NCBI GenBank assembly: GCA_910585575.1
Contig: CAJUFS010000006.1
Coordinates: forward strand, 1-64,000
DNA length: 64,000 nucleotides
Source: an uncultured Adlercreutzia sp.
GTDB taxonomy: Bacteria > Actinomycetota > Coriobacteriia > Coriobacteriales > Eggerthellaceae
Direction of reading: 5' to 3'
Shown: positions 16,400 to 24,354 of the stretch, in pieces
How positions within the stretch are numbered: position 1 is the stretch's first letter
Layout: every line of letters starts with the position of its first letter
Notes under the pieces: model-generated
Databases searched by the model: none
Seen by the model: the letters and a program-made list of their open reading frames with translations, nothing else
Told to the model about the DNA's origin: nothing
Position numbers and translations under genes: made by a program

Positions 16400-17578
16400 A
16401 TGAACGAACTGGAACTCAAGTACGGCTGCAACCCGAATCAGAAGCCGTCGCGCATCTTCATGAAGGACGGCAGCGATCTGCCCATTCAGGTGCTGAACGG
16501 CAAGCCGGGCTACATTAACTTTCTGGATGCCTTCAACTCCTGGCAGCTGGTGAAAGAGCTGAAGGAGGCCACGGGTCTGCCGGCGGCCGCGTCCTTCAAG
16601 CACGTGAGCCCCGCCGGGGCGGCCGTGGGCCATCCGCTGTCGGAGACTGATCGCGCCATGTACTTCGTGGAGCAGGAGGGCGAGCTGTCGCCCATCGCCT
16701 GCGCCTACATTCGCGCTCGCGGTGCCGACCGCCTGTGCTCCTACGGCGACTGGGCGGCGTTGTCGGACGTGTGCGATGCCGACGTGGCTCGCTATCTGGC
16801 CAAAGAGGTGTCCGACGGCATTATCGCTCCGGGCTACACCGATGAGGCGCTGGAGATTCTGAAGACCAAGCGCAAGGGCGGTTTCAACGTGGTGCAGATC
16901 GACCCGAACTACGTGCCGGCCGAGGCCGAGTTGAAGGACGTCTTCGGCATCACCTTCGAGCAGGGCCGCAACAATTTCGAGATCAACGAGGAACTGCTGG
17001 CCAACGTGGTCACCGAGAACAAGGAGATTCCGGCGGCGGCGAAGATCGACATGATCGTGGCGCTGATCACCCTGAAGTACACGCAGTCGAACTCCGTGTG
17101 CTACGTGAAGGACGGCCAGGCCATTGGCGTGGGCGCCGGTCAGCAGAGCCGCATTCACTGCACGCGTCTGGCGGGCAACAAGGCCGACACCTGGTGGCTG
17201 CGCCAGCATCCGAAGGTGCTGGGCCTGCCCTTCGTTGAGGGCATCCGCCGTCCCGACCGCGACAACGCCATCGACGTGTACGTGTCCGACGAGTGGGAAG
17301 ACGTGCTGCGTGACGGCGAGTGGCAGCGCGTGTTTACCGAGCGCCCCGAGCCGCTGACCCGCGAAGAGAAGAAGGAGTGGATTGCGCAGCTCTCCGGTGT
17401 GACCGTGGGCTCCGACGCCTTCTTCCCCTTCGGTGACAACGTGGAGCGCGCCCGCAAGTCCGGCGTGGAGTACATCGCCGAGCCCGGCGGCTCCATCCGC
17501 GACGATAACGTCATCGAGGTGGCCAACAAGTACGGCATCGCCATGGCGTTTACGGGCATGCGCCTCTTCCACCACTAG
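16400..17578 (+). CDS. purH: AICAR formyltransferase (PurH transformylase domain only)
   Basis: This 392-residue protein transfers formyl from 10-formyl-THF to AICAR to give FAICAR. It starts directly in the transformylase domain (LKYGCNPNQKPSRI) and has the catalytic Lys67-His68 pair in SFKHVSPAGAAVG, then SNSVCYVKDGQAIGVGAGQQSRIHCTRLAG and DAFFPFGDNVERA. The cyclohydrolase domain of ordinary ~520-residue PurH is absent, and is replaced by the separate PurO-type gene just upstream. AAGGAG lies six bases before the ATG. Both genes should be under control of the ZTP riboswitch. Confidence 0.94.
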   Translation: MNELELKYGCNPNQKPSRIFMKDGSDLPIQVLNGKPGYINFLDAFNSWQLVKELKEATGLPAAASFKHVSPAGAAVGHPLSETDRAMYFVEQEGELSPIACAYIRARGADRLCSYGDWAALSDVCDADVARYLAKEVSDGIIAPGYTDEALEILKTKRKGGFNVVQIDPNYVPAEAELKDVFGITFEQGRNNFEINEELLANVVTENKEIPAAAKIDMIVALITLKYTQSNSVCYVKDGQAIGVGAGQQSRIHCTRLAGNKADTWWLRQHPKVLGLPFVEGIRRPDRDNAIDVYVSDEWEDVLRDGEWQRVFTERPEPLTREEKKEWIAQLSGVTVGSDAFFPFGDNVERARKSGVEYIAEPGGSIRDDNVIEVANKYGIAMAFTGMRLFHH

Positions 17579-17581
17579 GAA

Positions 17582-17666
17582 GGTTCCGCCGGCCTTCGGG
17601 GTCGGTGAACCAGCGAGATTGCATTCGCCTTTCAATCGGCGGCCGTCCTTCGGGGGCGGCCGCTTT
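17582..17666 (+). terminator. Hairpin and intrinsic terminator after purH
   Basis: A first stem-loop (GGTTC...GAACC, 17582-17611) is followed by the stronger GCGGCCG (17639-17645) / CGGCCGC (17656-17662) stem with a TTTT run. Confidence 0.85.
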
Positions 17667-17704
17667 TGCGTCATAATGGGAGCGTTGTGCAATGGCTCGT
17701 CGGG

Positions 17705-17850
17705 CCGCGGGGTACGGTGCTGGAAGGCCTTGGGAAATGCGGGTGCGAAGCCTGCGCTCTACCAGGAACCGTAAGCGCGGCGCCGTCATCAGCCGGAAGC
17801 GGCCGGGGCGCTGGGAAGTCGGAACACCAAGCCGGGCAACCGAGCCCTGG
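17705..17850 (+). ncRNA. Cobalamin riboswitch
   Basis: Conserved blocks of the B12 riboswitch appear in order. First is GGGAAATGCGGGTGCGAAGC (17732 on; family GGGAA...GGUGnAAnnC). Then comes CCAGGAACCGTAAGCG (family CCCGCNACUGUAAGCG), then CAGCCGGAAGCGGC with GCTGGGAAGTC (family GCCACUG...GGGAAGGC), and AAGCCGGGCAACC near 17829 (family AAGCCAGGAGACC). The blocks are somewhat diverged. A -10-like CATAAT is at 17672. The element ends about 18 bases before the start of the DUF4430 lipoprotein gene, so ligand binding probably hides that gene's ribosome site (inference). Confidence 0.85.
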
Positions 17851-17867
17851 ATGGAAAGGATGCAACT

Positions 17868-18350
17868 ATGAACAAGTTCGATTTGACGAAGGCGCGCCCC
17901 CAGTGGCTCGTGGCGCTTTTGGCGCTGGCCCTTACGTTCGCCCTGACGGCGACGGGGTGCGCGGGCGATCAGCAGGCGGCTCAGAACGACGCCGCCGACA
18001 ACGCCGCCACTGAGCAGCAGGCCCAGGAGGCCCCGGCGGCCGACACGATCGACGTGACGGTGGCCATCGATATGCCCGACAACGGCATGGCCGACAGCAA
18101 GGTGGTGGAGACTACCATTCCCGCTGGCGGTACGGCCTTCGACGCGCTGGAGAAGAGCGGTGCTACGGTGCAGTCCGAGGACGGCGAGTACGGCAAGTTC
18201 GTTACCTCTATCGACGGTATCGAAAACGGCTCCCAGGGCTCGTCCAGCGGTTGGGTGTACACTGTGAACGACCAGCAGGTTAATGAGAGCTGCGACAAGT
18301 GCGTCCTCGCCGAGGGCGACACCGTCACCTGGAGCTTCTACGTCGGGTAG
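17868..18350 (+). CDS. DUF4430 (transcobalamin-like) lipoprotein under B12 control
   Basis: The 160-residue protein has a lipoprotein signal peptide with the lipobox cysteine at residue 31 (TATGC), then a Gln/Ala/Asp-rich spacer and a DUF4430 domain at about 58-160. The domain shows TIDVTVAIDM, GGTAFDALEKSG, the GSSSGWVYTVND motif and a final GDTVTWSFYVG. DUF4430 is related to the C-terminal domain of intrinsic factor/transcobalamin. With the cobalamin riboswitch directly upstream, the likely role is surface capture of B12 or related corrinoids; that is inference. ATGGAAAGGATG provides the ribosome site. Confidence 0.87.
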   Translation: MNKFDLTKARPQWLVALLALALTFALTATGCAGDQQAAQNDAADNAATEQQAQEAPAADTIDVTVAIDMPDNGMADSKVVETTIPAGGTAFDALEKSGATVQSEDGEYGKFVTSIDGIENGSQGSSSGWVYTVNDQQVNESCDKCVLAEGDTVTWSFYVG

Positions 18351-18373
18351 TTTTTCGTCATCAGGAGGTACCC

Positions 18374-19546
18374 ATGGTTATTCTCGATGAGCCCTATGCC
18401 TCGCCCGTGCTTCTGCAATGGCTTTCGGCCTCGCAGCAGCCGGTGCTGGACAACGCGTTTGCCCGTTGCCAATCGGAGGCGCTGGCGGTTGACGGAGCCG
18501 TGCCGCTCAACTTGGTTGATGATGCCGAGGCAGTTCGGCGTCTCGAAGAGGGGGAGCGCATCTGTACCAATTCCGAGAACGCCCTAGCGTGGATTCTCGA
18601 TCACGTGGACAACCCGACGCTGACGGATGCCATCGAGCTGTTCAAGGACAAGGCCGCCATGCGCGAGAAACTGGCGCCGCTTAACCCGGGGCTGTTCTAC
18701 ACCACGGTCAGCCGTCGCGAGCTGGAGGCCATCAACGTCGACGACCTGCCCCTGCCCGTGGTGCTGAAGCCGGCCGTGGGGTTCTGCTCCATGGGCGTGT
18801 ACGTCATCGAGGAGCGCGACGACTGGGCCAACGCCGTGGCCGATATCGCGCGGCGCGAGGACGGCTGGCACGAGCGCTACCCGGAAAGCGTGGTGGGCAG
18901 CGAGGTGTACGTCATCGAGGGCTACCTGACCGGCACTGAGTACGCGCTCGACGCCTACTTCGACGAAGAGGGCCAGGCGCACATTCTGAATATCCTGCGC
19001 CACGACTTCGCAGGTCCCGAGGACACCTCCGACCGTATGTACCTCACGGATAAGGCCATTGTCGACGAGTGGGAGCCGCGCTTTACTGCGTGGCTGAATC
19101 AGGTGAACCAGGTGGTGGGCGCCCGCAGCATCCCCGTTCATGTGGAGCTGCGCGTCGATGGCGATGTCATTGCCCCCATCGAGTTCAATCCGCTGCGCTT
19201 TGCGGGCCTGGGTGGCACCGACGTGGCTTACTACGGCGTTGGCCTGCGTACCTATCAGGCGTTTCTCGAGGATGCGCCCGTGGATTTGCCCGCGCTGTAC
19301 GGTGCGCATCCCGGCAAGGTGTACTCCATGTCGCTGCTGAACCCGGCGCCCCAGGCCGATTTGGATCGCCCCTTCGATGGGCCGGCGCTGTTGGAGCGGT
19401 TCAGCCATGTGCTGGCCTATCTGCCCTTCGATCCGGAAACCGTGGGTTTTTACGGCTTTCTCTTTCTGGAAACCGACGCGGAGGGCGCCGGCGCGGCCGA
19501 GCGCGACTTCCTGCTGCGCACCGACTTGATGGAGTTTGTGCGCTAG
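18374..19546 (+). CDS. ATP-grasp domain protein, substrate unknown
   Basis: This 390-residue protein has an ATP-grasp fold: a preATP-like N-terminus, an ATP-binding lid segment with PVVLKPAVGFCSMGVYVIE (about 135-153), then EVYVIEGYLTGTEYALDAYF, and the metal-binding end with HVELRVDGDVIAPIEFNPLRFAGLG. It resembles the carbamoyl-phosphate-synthase-like/peptide-ligase branch, but I cannot assign a substrate. It begins 23 bases after the DUF4430 gene with AGGAGG upstream and no terminator between, so it is probably in the same B12-regulated transcript. A terminator follows. Link to corrinoid metabolism is only by context. Confidence 0.82.
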   Translation: MVILDEPYASPVLLQWLSASQQPVLDNAFARCQSEALAVDGAVPLNLVDDAEAVRRLEEGERICTNSENALAWILDHVDNPTLTDAIELFKDKAAMREKLAPLNPGLFYTTVSRRELEAINVDDLPLPVVLKPAVGFCSMGVYVIEERDDWANAVADIARREDGWHERYPESVVGSEVYVIEGYLTGTEYALDAYFDEEGQAHILNILRHDFAGPEDTSDRMYLTDKAIVDEWEPRFTAWLNQVNQVVGARSIPVHVELRVDGDVIAPIEFNPLRFAGLGGTDVAYYGVGLRTYQAFLEDAPVDLPALYGAHPGKVYSMSLLNPAPQADLDRPFDGPALLERFSHVLAYLPFDPETVGFYGFLFLETDAEGAGAAERDFLLRTDLMEFVR

Positions 19547-19568
19547 CCATTCCAACGCCACGATGACG

Positions 19569-19612
19569 AAGCCCCCACCAGGTGCGAACAAACGCCAGGT
19601 GGGGGCTTTATC
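19569..19612 (+). terminator. Intrinsic terminator after the ATP-grasp gene
   Basis: An 11-bp stem (AAGCCCCCACC / GGTGGGGGCTT) with an 18-base loop and a T-rich end. Confidence 0.88.
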
Positions 19613-19686
19613 TTTGAGCCTTCGACTTATGATTTTCCTGGTGAAGTCGCCATCGTGGCGGCTTGGCGAGGAGCGAGGTGGTCAAG

Positions 19687-21570
19687 ATGGCGAAGGCTCA
19701 AATCATGCGAACGAAAACAGTGCTCTGGTGGGTGGCGGGCTTGCTTGCCGTTGTGGCGGTGATGACCGCTGGCGCCTGGTCGCTGTCGGCCGCCACGGCC
19801 TTTGCGGCTGAGCCGGCCCAGACGGATGCGTCTGCGGCAGCCGAGCAGTCTGCGGCGAGCACAGCTGCGTCTTCCAGCAAGTCGGACAACTCCGCCACCG
19901 TCGAGAAAACCGCCGACGATCCCGCCGACGATCTGCCCGGACGCTATCAGCTGCCGCTGCAGGCGAAAGCCGCCAACCCCGACTCCATTACGCCGGCCAC
20001 CTTCACCATTTCCGGCAAGAAGTTCCTCTCCGGTCGTCCCCTCAAGGCTGGCGAGTTCACCTTCGTTATTCGCGAAGCCGGCGCCTATGCGGTGCCCGGG
20101 GGCTCGTCGCTGGCAAAGCAGCTGCGCTCCGCTACCGTGTCCGACGCCGAGAAGTTCGAGCTGGTGGCCCACGGGGGCTACGACTATTACCCCAACGCCT
20201 TGCAGCCGGTGCCCGACCCGAGCACGGTCACCAATGCGGCCGACGGCACCGTCGCCTTCCCCGCCATCACCTTTTCTGGAAAGACGCTCGGCGAAACGGC
20301 TACGGCGCGACACGGGGGTGTGGTGTTCTGCTATACCGTAGCCGAGCAGGCGCCGCGCGATGCGGATGGCAAGCTGCTACCCGGCGTGACTAAGGATGCC
20401 CTCGGCCGCTATGTCTATCAGGGCGTTACCTACGACGATGTCGTCAAGCGCATCTATATCTATGCCTACGAGAAAGTAGACGCCGACCATCATTCCTCGG
20501 TGGCCCTTGTGCCGCTGGGAGACGCCACCTTCGACGCGCCGCCGGTACGCAGCCAGTCGGGTATCGGCGCCGGCTTCCGCAATGCTTTCGGAGGCGCCTT
20601 CCTCGACGATTACGATGGCGCGGTCTACCTGGAGGGTCAGCCCATCGCGCGCGGCGAGTTCAACTTCGAGGTACATGAGGTGACCGAGGATGGCTCGCTG
20701 CTGAGCAACCAGCAGGTGGCCTGTGAGGCCGGGGCCGGTGGCGAGGCGGGTGCCGAGGTGCCGGTCATCGACGACAAGGTGTTTGACGAGCCCGGTCGCT
20801 TCTTCTTCGCGGTGTCCCAGGGCGCCTGCGCCAAAACCGTGGAGGACCAGGTGCAGCTGGACGACACTTCCTATGTGGTGACCGTTGAGGTGGCGAAGGA
20901 CGGTCAGAACGGCTTGGACGCCGAAGTGACCTACGTGCGCAAGAAGGCGGCCGACAGCGATCAGTGGGTGGATGTGGACCTTGCCGCCAAGCCCTCGCCG
21001 TTGGTGTGGGAGAACAAGGTGGCGAAGGACGAGCCGGCAACGCCCGAGGCGCCCGGGGATACGGGGTCGGACAAACCTGTGACGGGGGACAAACCGGCGA
21101 CGGGCGATGAACCCGATGCGGCCGACAAGCCCGGAGTGGGCGGCGACGAGAAGCCCGGCGATGCCGCCTCTGGCGATCAGGACGGCGCGACGGATGACGG
21201 CGCCGGAGATGCCGTGGCGCCAACGCCGGGAACCGACGCCACCGATGGCGCGGGCGCCTCTGATGAGGGCGCAAAGCCCGAAGAAGGCACCGGCTCGACA
21301 ACAGCCGATACTGCCGCGGAAAGCGCGGGGGAGAACAAGCGTCCCGCGAGCGACGACGAGACCATCGGCACCTACGACAAAGAAGAGCCTTCTCAAGGCG
21401 CAACCGCAGCGGACAAGGACGCGGACGATCGGGGCGGCACGCAGATCGAGAAGGCCTGGCGTGCGATTGCCCAGACAGGCGACCCTCTCATTGTTGGTAT
21501 CGCAATCTTGATCGTTGGTGTCATTGCCGCTGCGATAGTGCTGGTCATCGCCAAAAAGCGCCAGAAATAG
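19687..21570 (+). CDS. Sortase-anchored pilin-like surface protein with two FctA domains
   Basis: This 627-residue exported protein has a long signal peptide (hydrophobic core VLWWVAGLLAVVAVMTAGAW, cleaved near ATAFA-AEP). Two Spy0128/FctA-type isopeptide-linker domains follow, starting about residue 105 (FTISGKKFLSGRPLKAGEFTF) and 310 (YLEGQPIARGEFNFEVHEV). A low-complexity Asp/Gly/Ala/Pro stalk runs from about 445 to 575. The C-terminus is a cell-wall sorting signal: IAQTGD at 594, a hydrophobic helix and KKRQK. The ATG at 19687 is chosen over the upstream TTG/GTG because GAGGAGCGAGG is eight bases before it. It is probably a pilus or adhesin subunit processed by the class B sortase of this window. 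Confidence 0.83.
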   Translation: MAKAQIMRTKTVLWWVAGLLAVVAVMTAGAWSLSAATAFAAEPAQTDASAAAEQSAASTAASSSKSDNSATVEKTADDPADDLPGRYQLPLQAKAANPDSITPATFTISGKKFLSGRPLKAGEFTFVIREAGAYAVPGGSSLAKQLRSATVSDAEKFELVAHGGYDYYPNALQPVPDPSTVTNAADGTVAFPAITFSGKTLGETATARHGGVVFCYTVAEQAPRDADGKLLPGVTKDALGRYVYQGVTYDDVVKRIYIYAYEKVDADHHSSVALVPLGDATFDAPPVRSQSGIGAGFRNAFGGAFLDDYDGAVYLEGQPIARGEFNFEVHEVTEDGSLLSNQQVACEAGAGGEAGAEVPVIDDKVFDEPGRFFFAVSQGACAKTVEDQVQLDDTSYVVTVEVAKDGQNGLDAEVTYVRKKAADSDQWVDVDLAAKPSPLVWENKVAKDEPATPEAPGDTGSDKPVTGDKPATGDEPDAADKPGVGGDEKPGDAASGDQDGATDDGAGDAVAPTPGTDATDGAGASDEGAKPEEGTGSTTADTAAESAGENKRPASDDETIGTYDKEEPSQGATAADKDADDRGGTQIEKAWRAIAQTGDPLIVGIAILIVGVIAAAIVLVIAKKRQK

Positions 21571-21683
21571 TCTTTGAGCAAATGAGTCAATATAAGAGGG
21601 AGAGCGAAAAGTAACAAAACGTTTACGCTGACTTTTTACTCATAATTTGATTCATTTAAATAAGTAATTCACTCATTTTCATT

Positions 21684-21729
21684 AAAACGGCTCTGTTCTC
21701 AAAACTGATAAGAGAACAGAGCCGTTTTT
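21684..21729 (+). terminator. Strong intrinsic terminator after the first surface protein
   Basis: A 17-bp perfect stem (AAAACGGCTCTGTTCTC and its complement) with an 11-base loop runs into T residues. The surrounding 21571-21936 stretch is AT-rich and otherwise non-coding. Confidence 0.92.
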
Positions 21730-21731
21730 CT

Positions 21732-21788
21732 TTGACAGGTTATCTAAAAAGAGGTTATTCACTTATAGATATGCTATTGGCATAGCAT
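21732..21788 (+). promoter_or_regulatory. Promoter-like element with 7-bp palindrome before the two-gene surface operon
   Basis: A consensus -35 hexamer TTGACA (21732) is followed by a poorly matched -10 region and then the perfect palindrome ATGCTAT-TGGC-ATAGCAT (21771-21788). It lies about 150 bases before the start of the next gene. A role as operator is inference. Confidence 0.4.
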
Positions 21789-21936
21789 TAATTGCGCGAT
21801 GAAAACCCTGTTCTTTTAAAACCGAAATTCCGTTGACTACCAGGCAAAATACGGTCAAGATTGCGTTGAAAAACGACCAGATTTTGGGGCTGAGACCATC
21901 GTGGGGATGGCCCATCAACGAAGAGAAGGAGGACGC

Positions 21937-24339
21937 ATGCGAGCAGTGGTAAAGCGCAATGCTCAAGCAGCGCTGGCCCTGGCGGTATCGCTCTTGTGCG
22001 CCATCAGTTTGCTTGGCACGCCGCGCGTGGCCCTGGCCGAGGGCGCGGAAGCGTCGAGCCCGGACAATGCGCCGGCGGCTGAGGCGATTGCCGTTACCGG
22101 CGTGGACTTCATGGAGCCCACGGCCGAGGGCTGGGAGCTGCTGAAGGTGCAGAACGGTGCCGGCAAGAGCATCTACCTGGATATCCAGAAGAACGGCGCC
22201 TATCTGGCCCAGCGCATGGCCTACGCAATTCCCGAGGATAAGGATATCGAGCAGGATCGCGATACCGATTACGCGGGCGAAGGTGCGAAGCTGGCCCATA
22301 TCGTGGCGCTTCAGATGACCGAGAACCGCGCTGGCGACGAGGGTCAGACAGACACGGTCGCCCTCACGCCGAGCGACGCCTTCGGGGTGTTTGCCGAACG
22401 CGACCGCTACGAGATTACCGTCCACGACGCCGCCCGCGAGGGCCAGGTGCTCTACGAGGGCACGGTGTACCCCGTCTACGCCAAGCTAACGGCCAGCGAC
22501 GGCACGGAATCATACGAGCTTCTGGGCCTGCGCACCCAGGGCAAAACCTTGGTAGACGGCGCCCTGGTGGACGAGCCGACGCGCAGCAACGTCGGTGCGG
22601 GCGCCACCTACTACACGGCCCTCGATGAGGGCGCCGACCGCGTGGCCTTCGCGCTGCAGCCGGCAACGGCTCAGGACGCCGAGGGCCAGGACGGGGGCGC
22701 CGCTTTGGACAATACTTTCGTGCGTGGCAAGGGCTACTTCGCGGTGGCCTACAAGCAGGTTGCCTCCGACGCGGTTTCCGGAGCCATCAACTACGTGGAC
22801 ACCGAGGGCAACGTCGTGCGCAGCGATTCCGTCAGCGGCATTACCGACGAGGGCGTGCAAGCGACGTTCGAGAAGTCCTTCTTCGTGAAGGGCAAAGCGG
22901 ACGCCGAGGGCAACACGGCTCCCAGCAAGTACTACCGCGTCATCAAGAATCTGACGGGAACAACGGTGACCCTTACCCCGACGCAGCCCACCTACGTGGT
23001 GCGCGTCATGGAGGTGGCGGGGGCTGACGCCAACGCCTACGAGGTGGTTATCAATTACGTCGACCAGGACGGCAAGCAGCTGTGGAGCGACGAGGTGGAT
23101 ATCAAGGGCCTGGGCTACCAGTACACGCTGCCCAACACCTTCTCGATGAAGCAGGCTTCGGGCGTGAACTACTACACGCTCGATCGCGTACAGGCCGATC
23201 GCCCCCAGCCCGAGAGCGACGACGAGCCGGCGGCACAGGCCGAGGGAGACAACCCCTGGGCCGATGCCAACCCGGTCATCAAGTTCGACGGTAGCATTGC
23301 CGATGCCAGCTACGCGAATTCGTTCGGTTCCGAGAACGGCAAGCGCGTGCTGACGGCGGTGTACCAGAACCAGGACGTCGACAAGACCGTGAAGCTGACC
23401 ATCGTGGAAGTGGACGGTTCCACCAATACCGAGATCGGGCGCGTGGAGAAGACGGTCACCCCCGACGAGGCCGCCGTGTACACGCCGGCTGCCAAGACGG
23501 TGGAGGGCGTCGCTTTGGTGCCGTGGTCGGGCAACCAGCAGGAGATCACCTATACCTGGGCCAGTCTGCAGGAGGGCGTTGACCTGCTGCAGTACGTGTA
23601 CTACGTGCCCGAGGACTACGTGCCGGGCGCGGCCTACGACATTACCGTGCAGTATCTGAACGTGGCTAACAGCCAGGTGCTGCGCACCGAGACGTTGACG
23701 GTGGACCCCGAGATCACCGACTTCGTGGAAATTATCGGCGAGGAACGCTTCACCGCCGAGGGCAACGAGTACGTGCGCCTTGACGGCCAGGAGACGGCCA
23801 TCCGTCACGCCTACTTCTCGCCCACGCGTACCTACACCATTTACTACCGCGACGTGAACGACGTGCTGAGCTCGAACATCACCATCCAGCGCACGCAGAT
23901 CATCGACACTGAGCGTGTGGTGACCGTGCCGGGAACGACGGTGGTAACGGCGGCTCCCGCCACTACGACGGTGACTGAGGGCGCCCCCGCAGGCGCTGCG
24001 CCGGCTGGTGCGGCCGGAGCGGCCGGGGCCGCCGGAGGTGCCGGAGCTGCGGCTCCCACCACCATCGATGCCGGTGTAGGCGCCGGCGATGGCGCCGCCG
24101 TGATTGGCGACGATGCAACGCCGCTGGCGAACAACGAGGGTGTCACCACGGGTGAGGAGCGCATCGCCGATGACGCCAACGCCCTGGCTTCCGGCGTTGA
24201 GCCGGGCAGCGAAATGGGCGCGGGCACCGTGGCCGGCATCGTGCTGAGCCTGGTGGCCTTAGCCGCGCTGGGCACCGCCGCGTTTTTGTGGCTGCGCTGG
24301 CGCAAGAAGAAGACCGCAACCGATTCGACGATCGCGTAA
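21937..24339 (+). CDS. Secreted MucBP-like surface protein with C-terminal membrane anchor
   Basis: The 800-residue product has a Sec signal peptide (RAVVKRNAQAALALAVSLLCAISLL...VALA). The middle contains repeats resembling MucBP-type modules: GAINYVDTEGNVVRSDSV near 280 and VVINYVDQDGKQLWSDEV near 370, with further YDITVQYLNVANSQVLRTETL near 565. A Gly/Ala-rich linker follows (about 680-760), then a transmembrane helix (AGIVLSLVALAALGTAAFLWLRW) and a basic tail. Unlike its neighbours it shows no LPxTG-type motif, so it may stay in the membrane. AGAAGGAGG precedes the ATG. It is 15 bases before the next surface gene and probably in one operon with it. Confidence 0.78.
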   Translation: MRAVVKRNAQAALALAVSLLCAISLLGTPRVALAEGAEASSPDNAPAAEAIAVTGVDFMEPTAEGWELLKVQNGAGKSIYLDIQKNGAYLAQRMAYAIPEDKDIEQDRDTDYAGEGAKLAHIVALQMTENRAGDEGQTDTVALTPSDAFGVFAERDRYEITVHDAAREGQVLYEGTVYPVYAKLTASDGTESYELLGLRTQGKTLVDGALVDEPTRSNVGAGATYYTALDEGADRVAFALQPATAQDAEGQDGGAALDNTFVRGKGYFAVAYKQVASDAVSGAINYVDTEGNVVRSDSVSGITDEGVQATFEKSFFVKGKADAEGNTAPSKYYRVIKNLTGTTVTLTPTQPTYVVRVMEVAGADANAYEVVINYVDQDGKQLWSDEVDIKGLGYQYTLPNTFSMKQASGVNYYTLDRVQADRPQPESDDEPAAQAEGDNPWADANPVIKFDGSIADASYANSFGSENGKRVLTAVYQNQDVDKTVKLTIVEVDGSTNTEIGRVEKTVTPDEAAVYTPAAKTVEGVALVPWSGNQQEITYTWASLQEGVDLLQYVYYVPEDYVPGAAYDITVQYLNVANSQVLRTETLTVDPEITDFVEIIGEERFTAEGNEYVRLDGQETAIRHAYFSPTRTYTIYYRDVNDVLSSNITIQRTQIIDTERVVTVPGTTVVTAAPATTTVTEGAPAGAAPAGAAGAAGAAGGAGAAAPTTIDAGVGAGDGAAVIGDDATPLANNEGVTTGEERIADDANALASGVEPGSEMGAGTVAGIVLSLVALAALGTAAFLWLRWRKKKTATDSTIA

Positions 24340-24354
24340 GGAGGGGAGGACACC

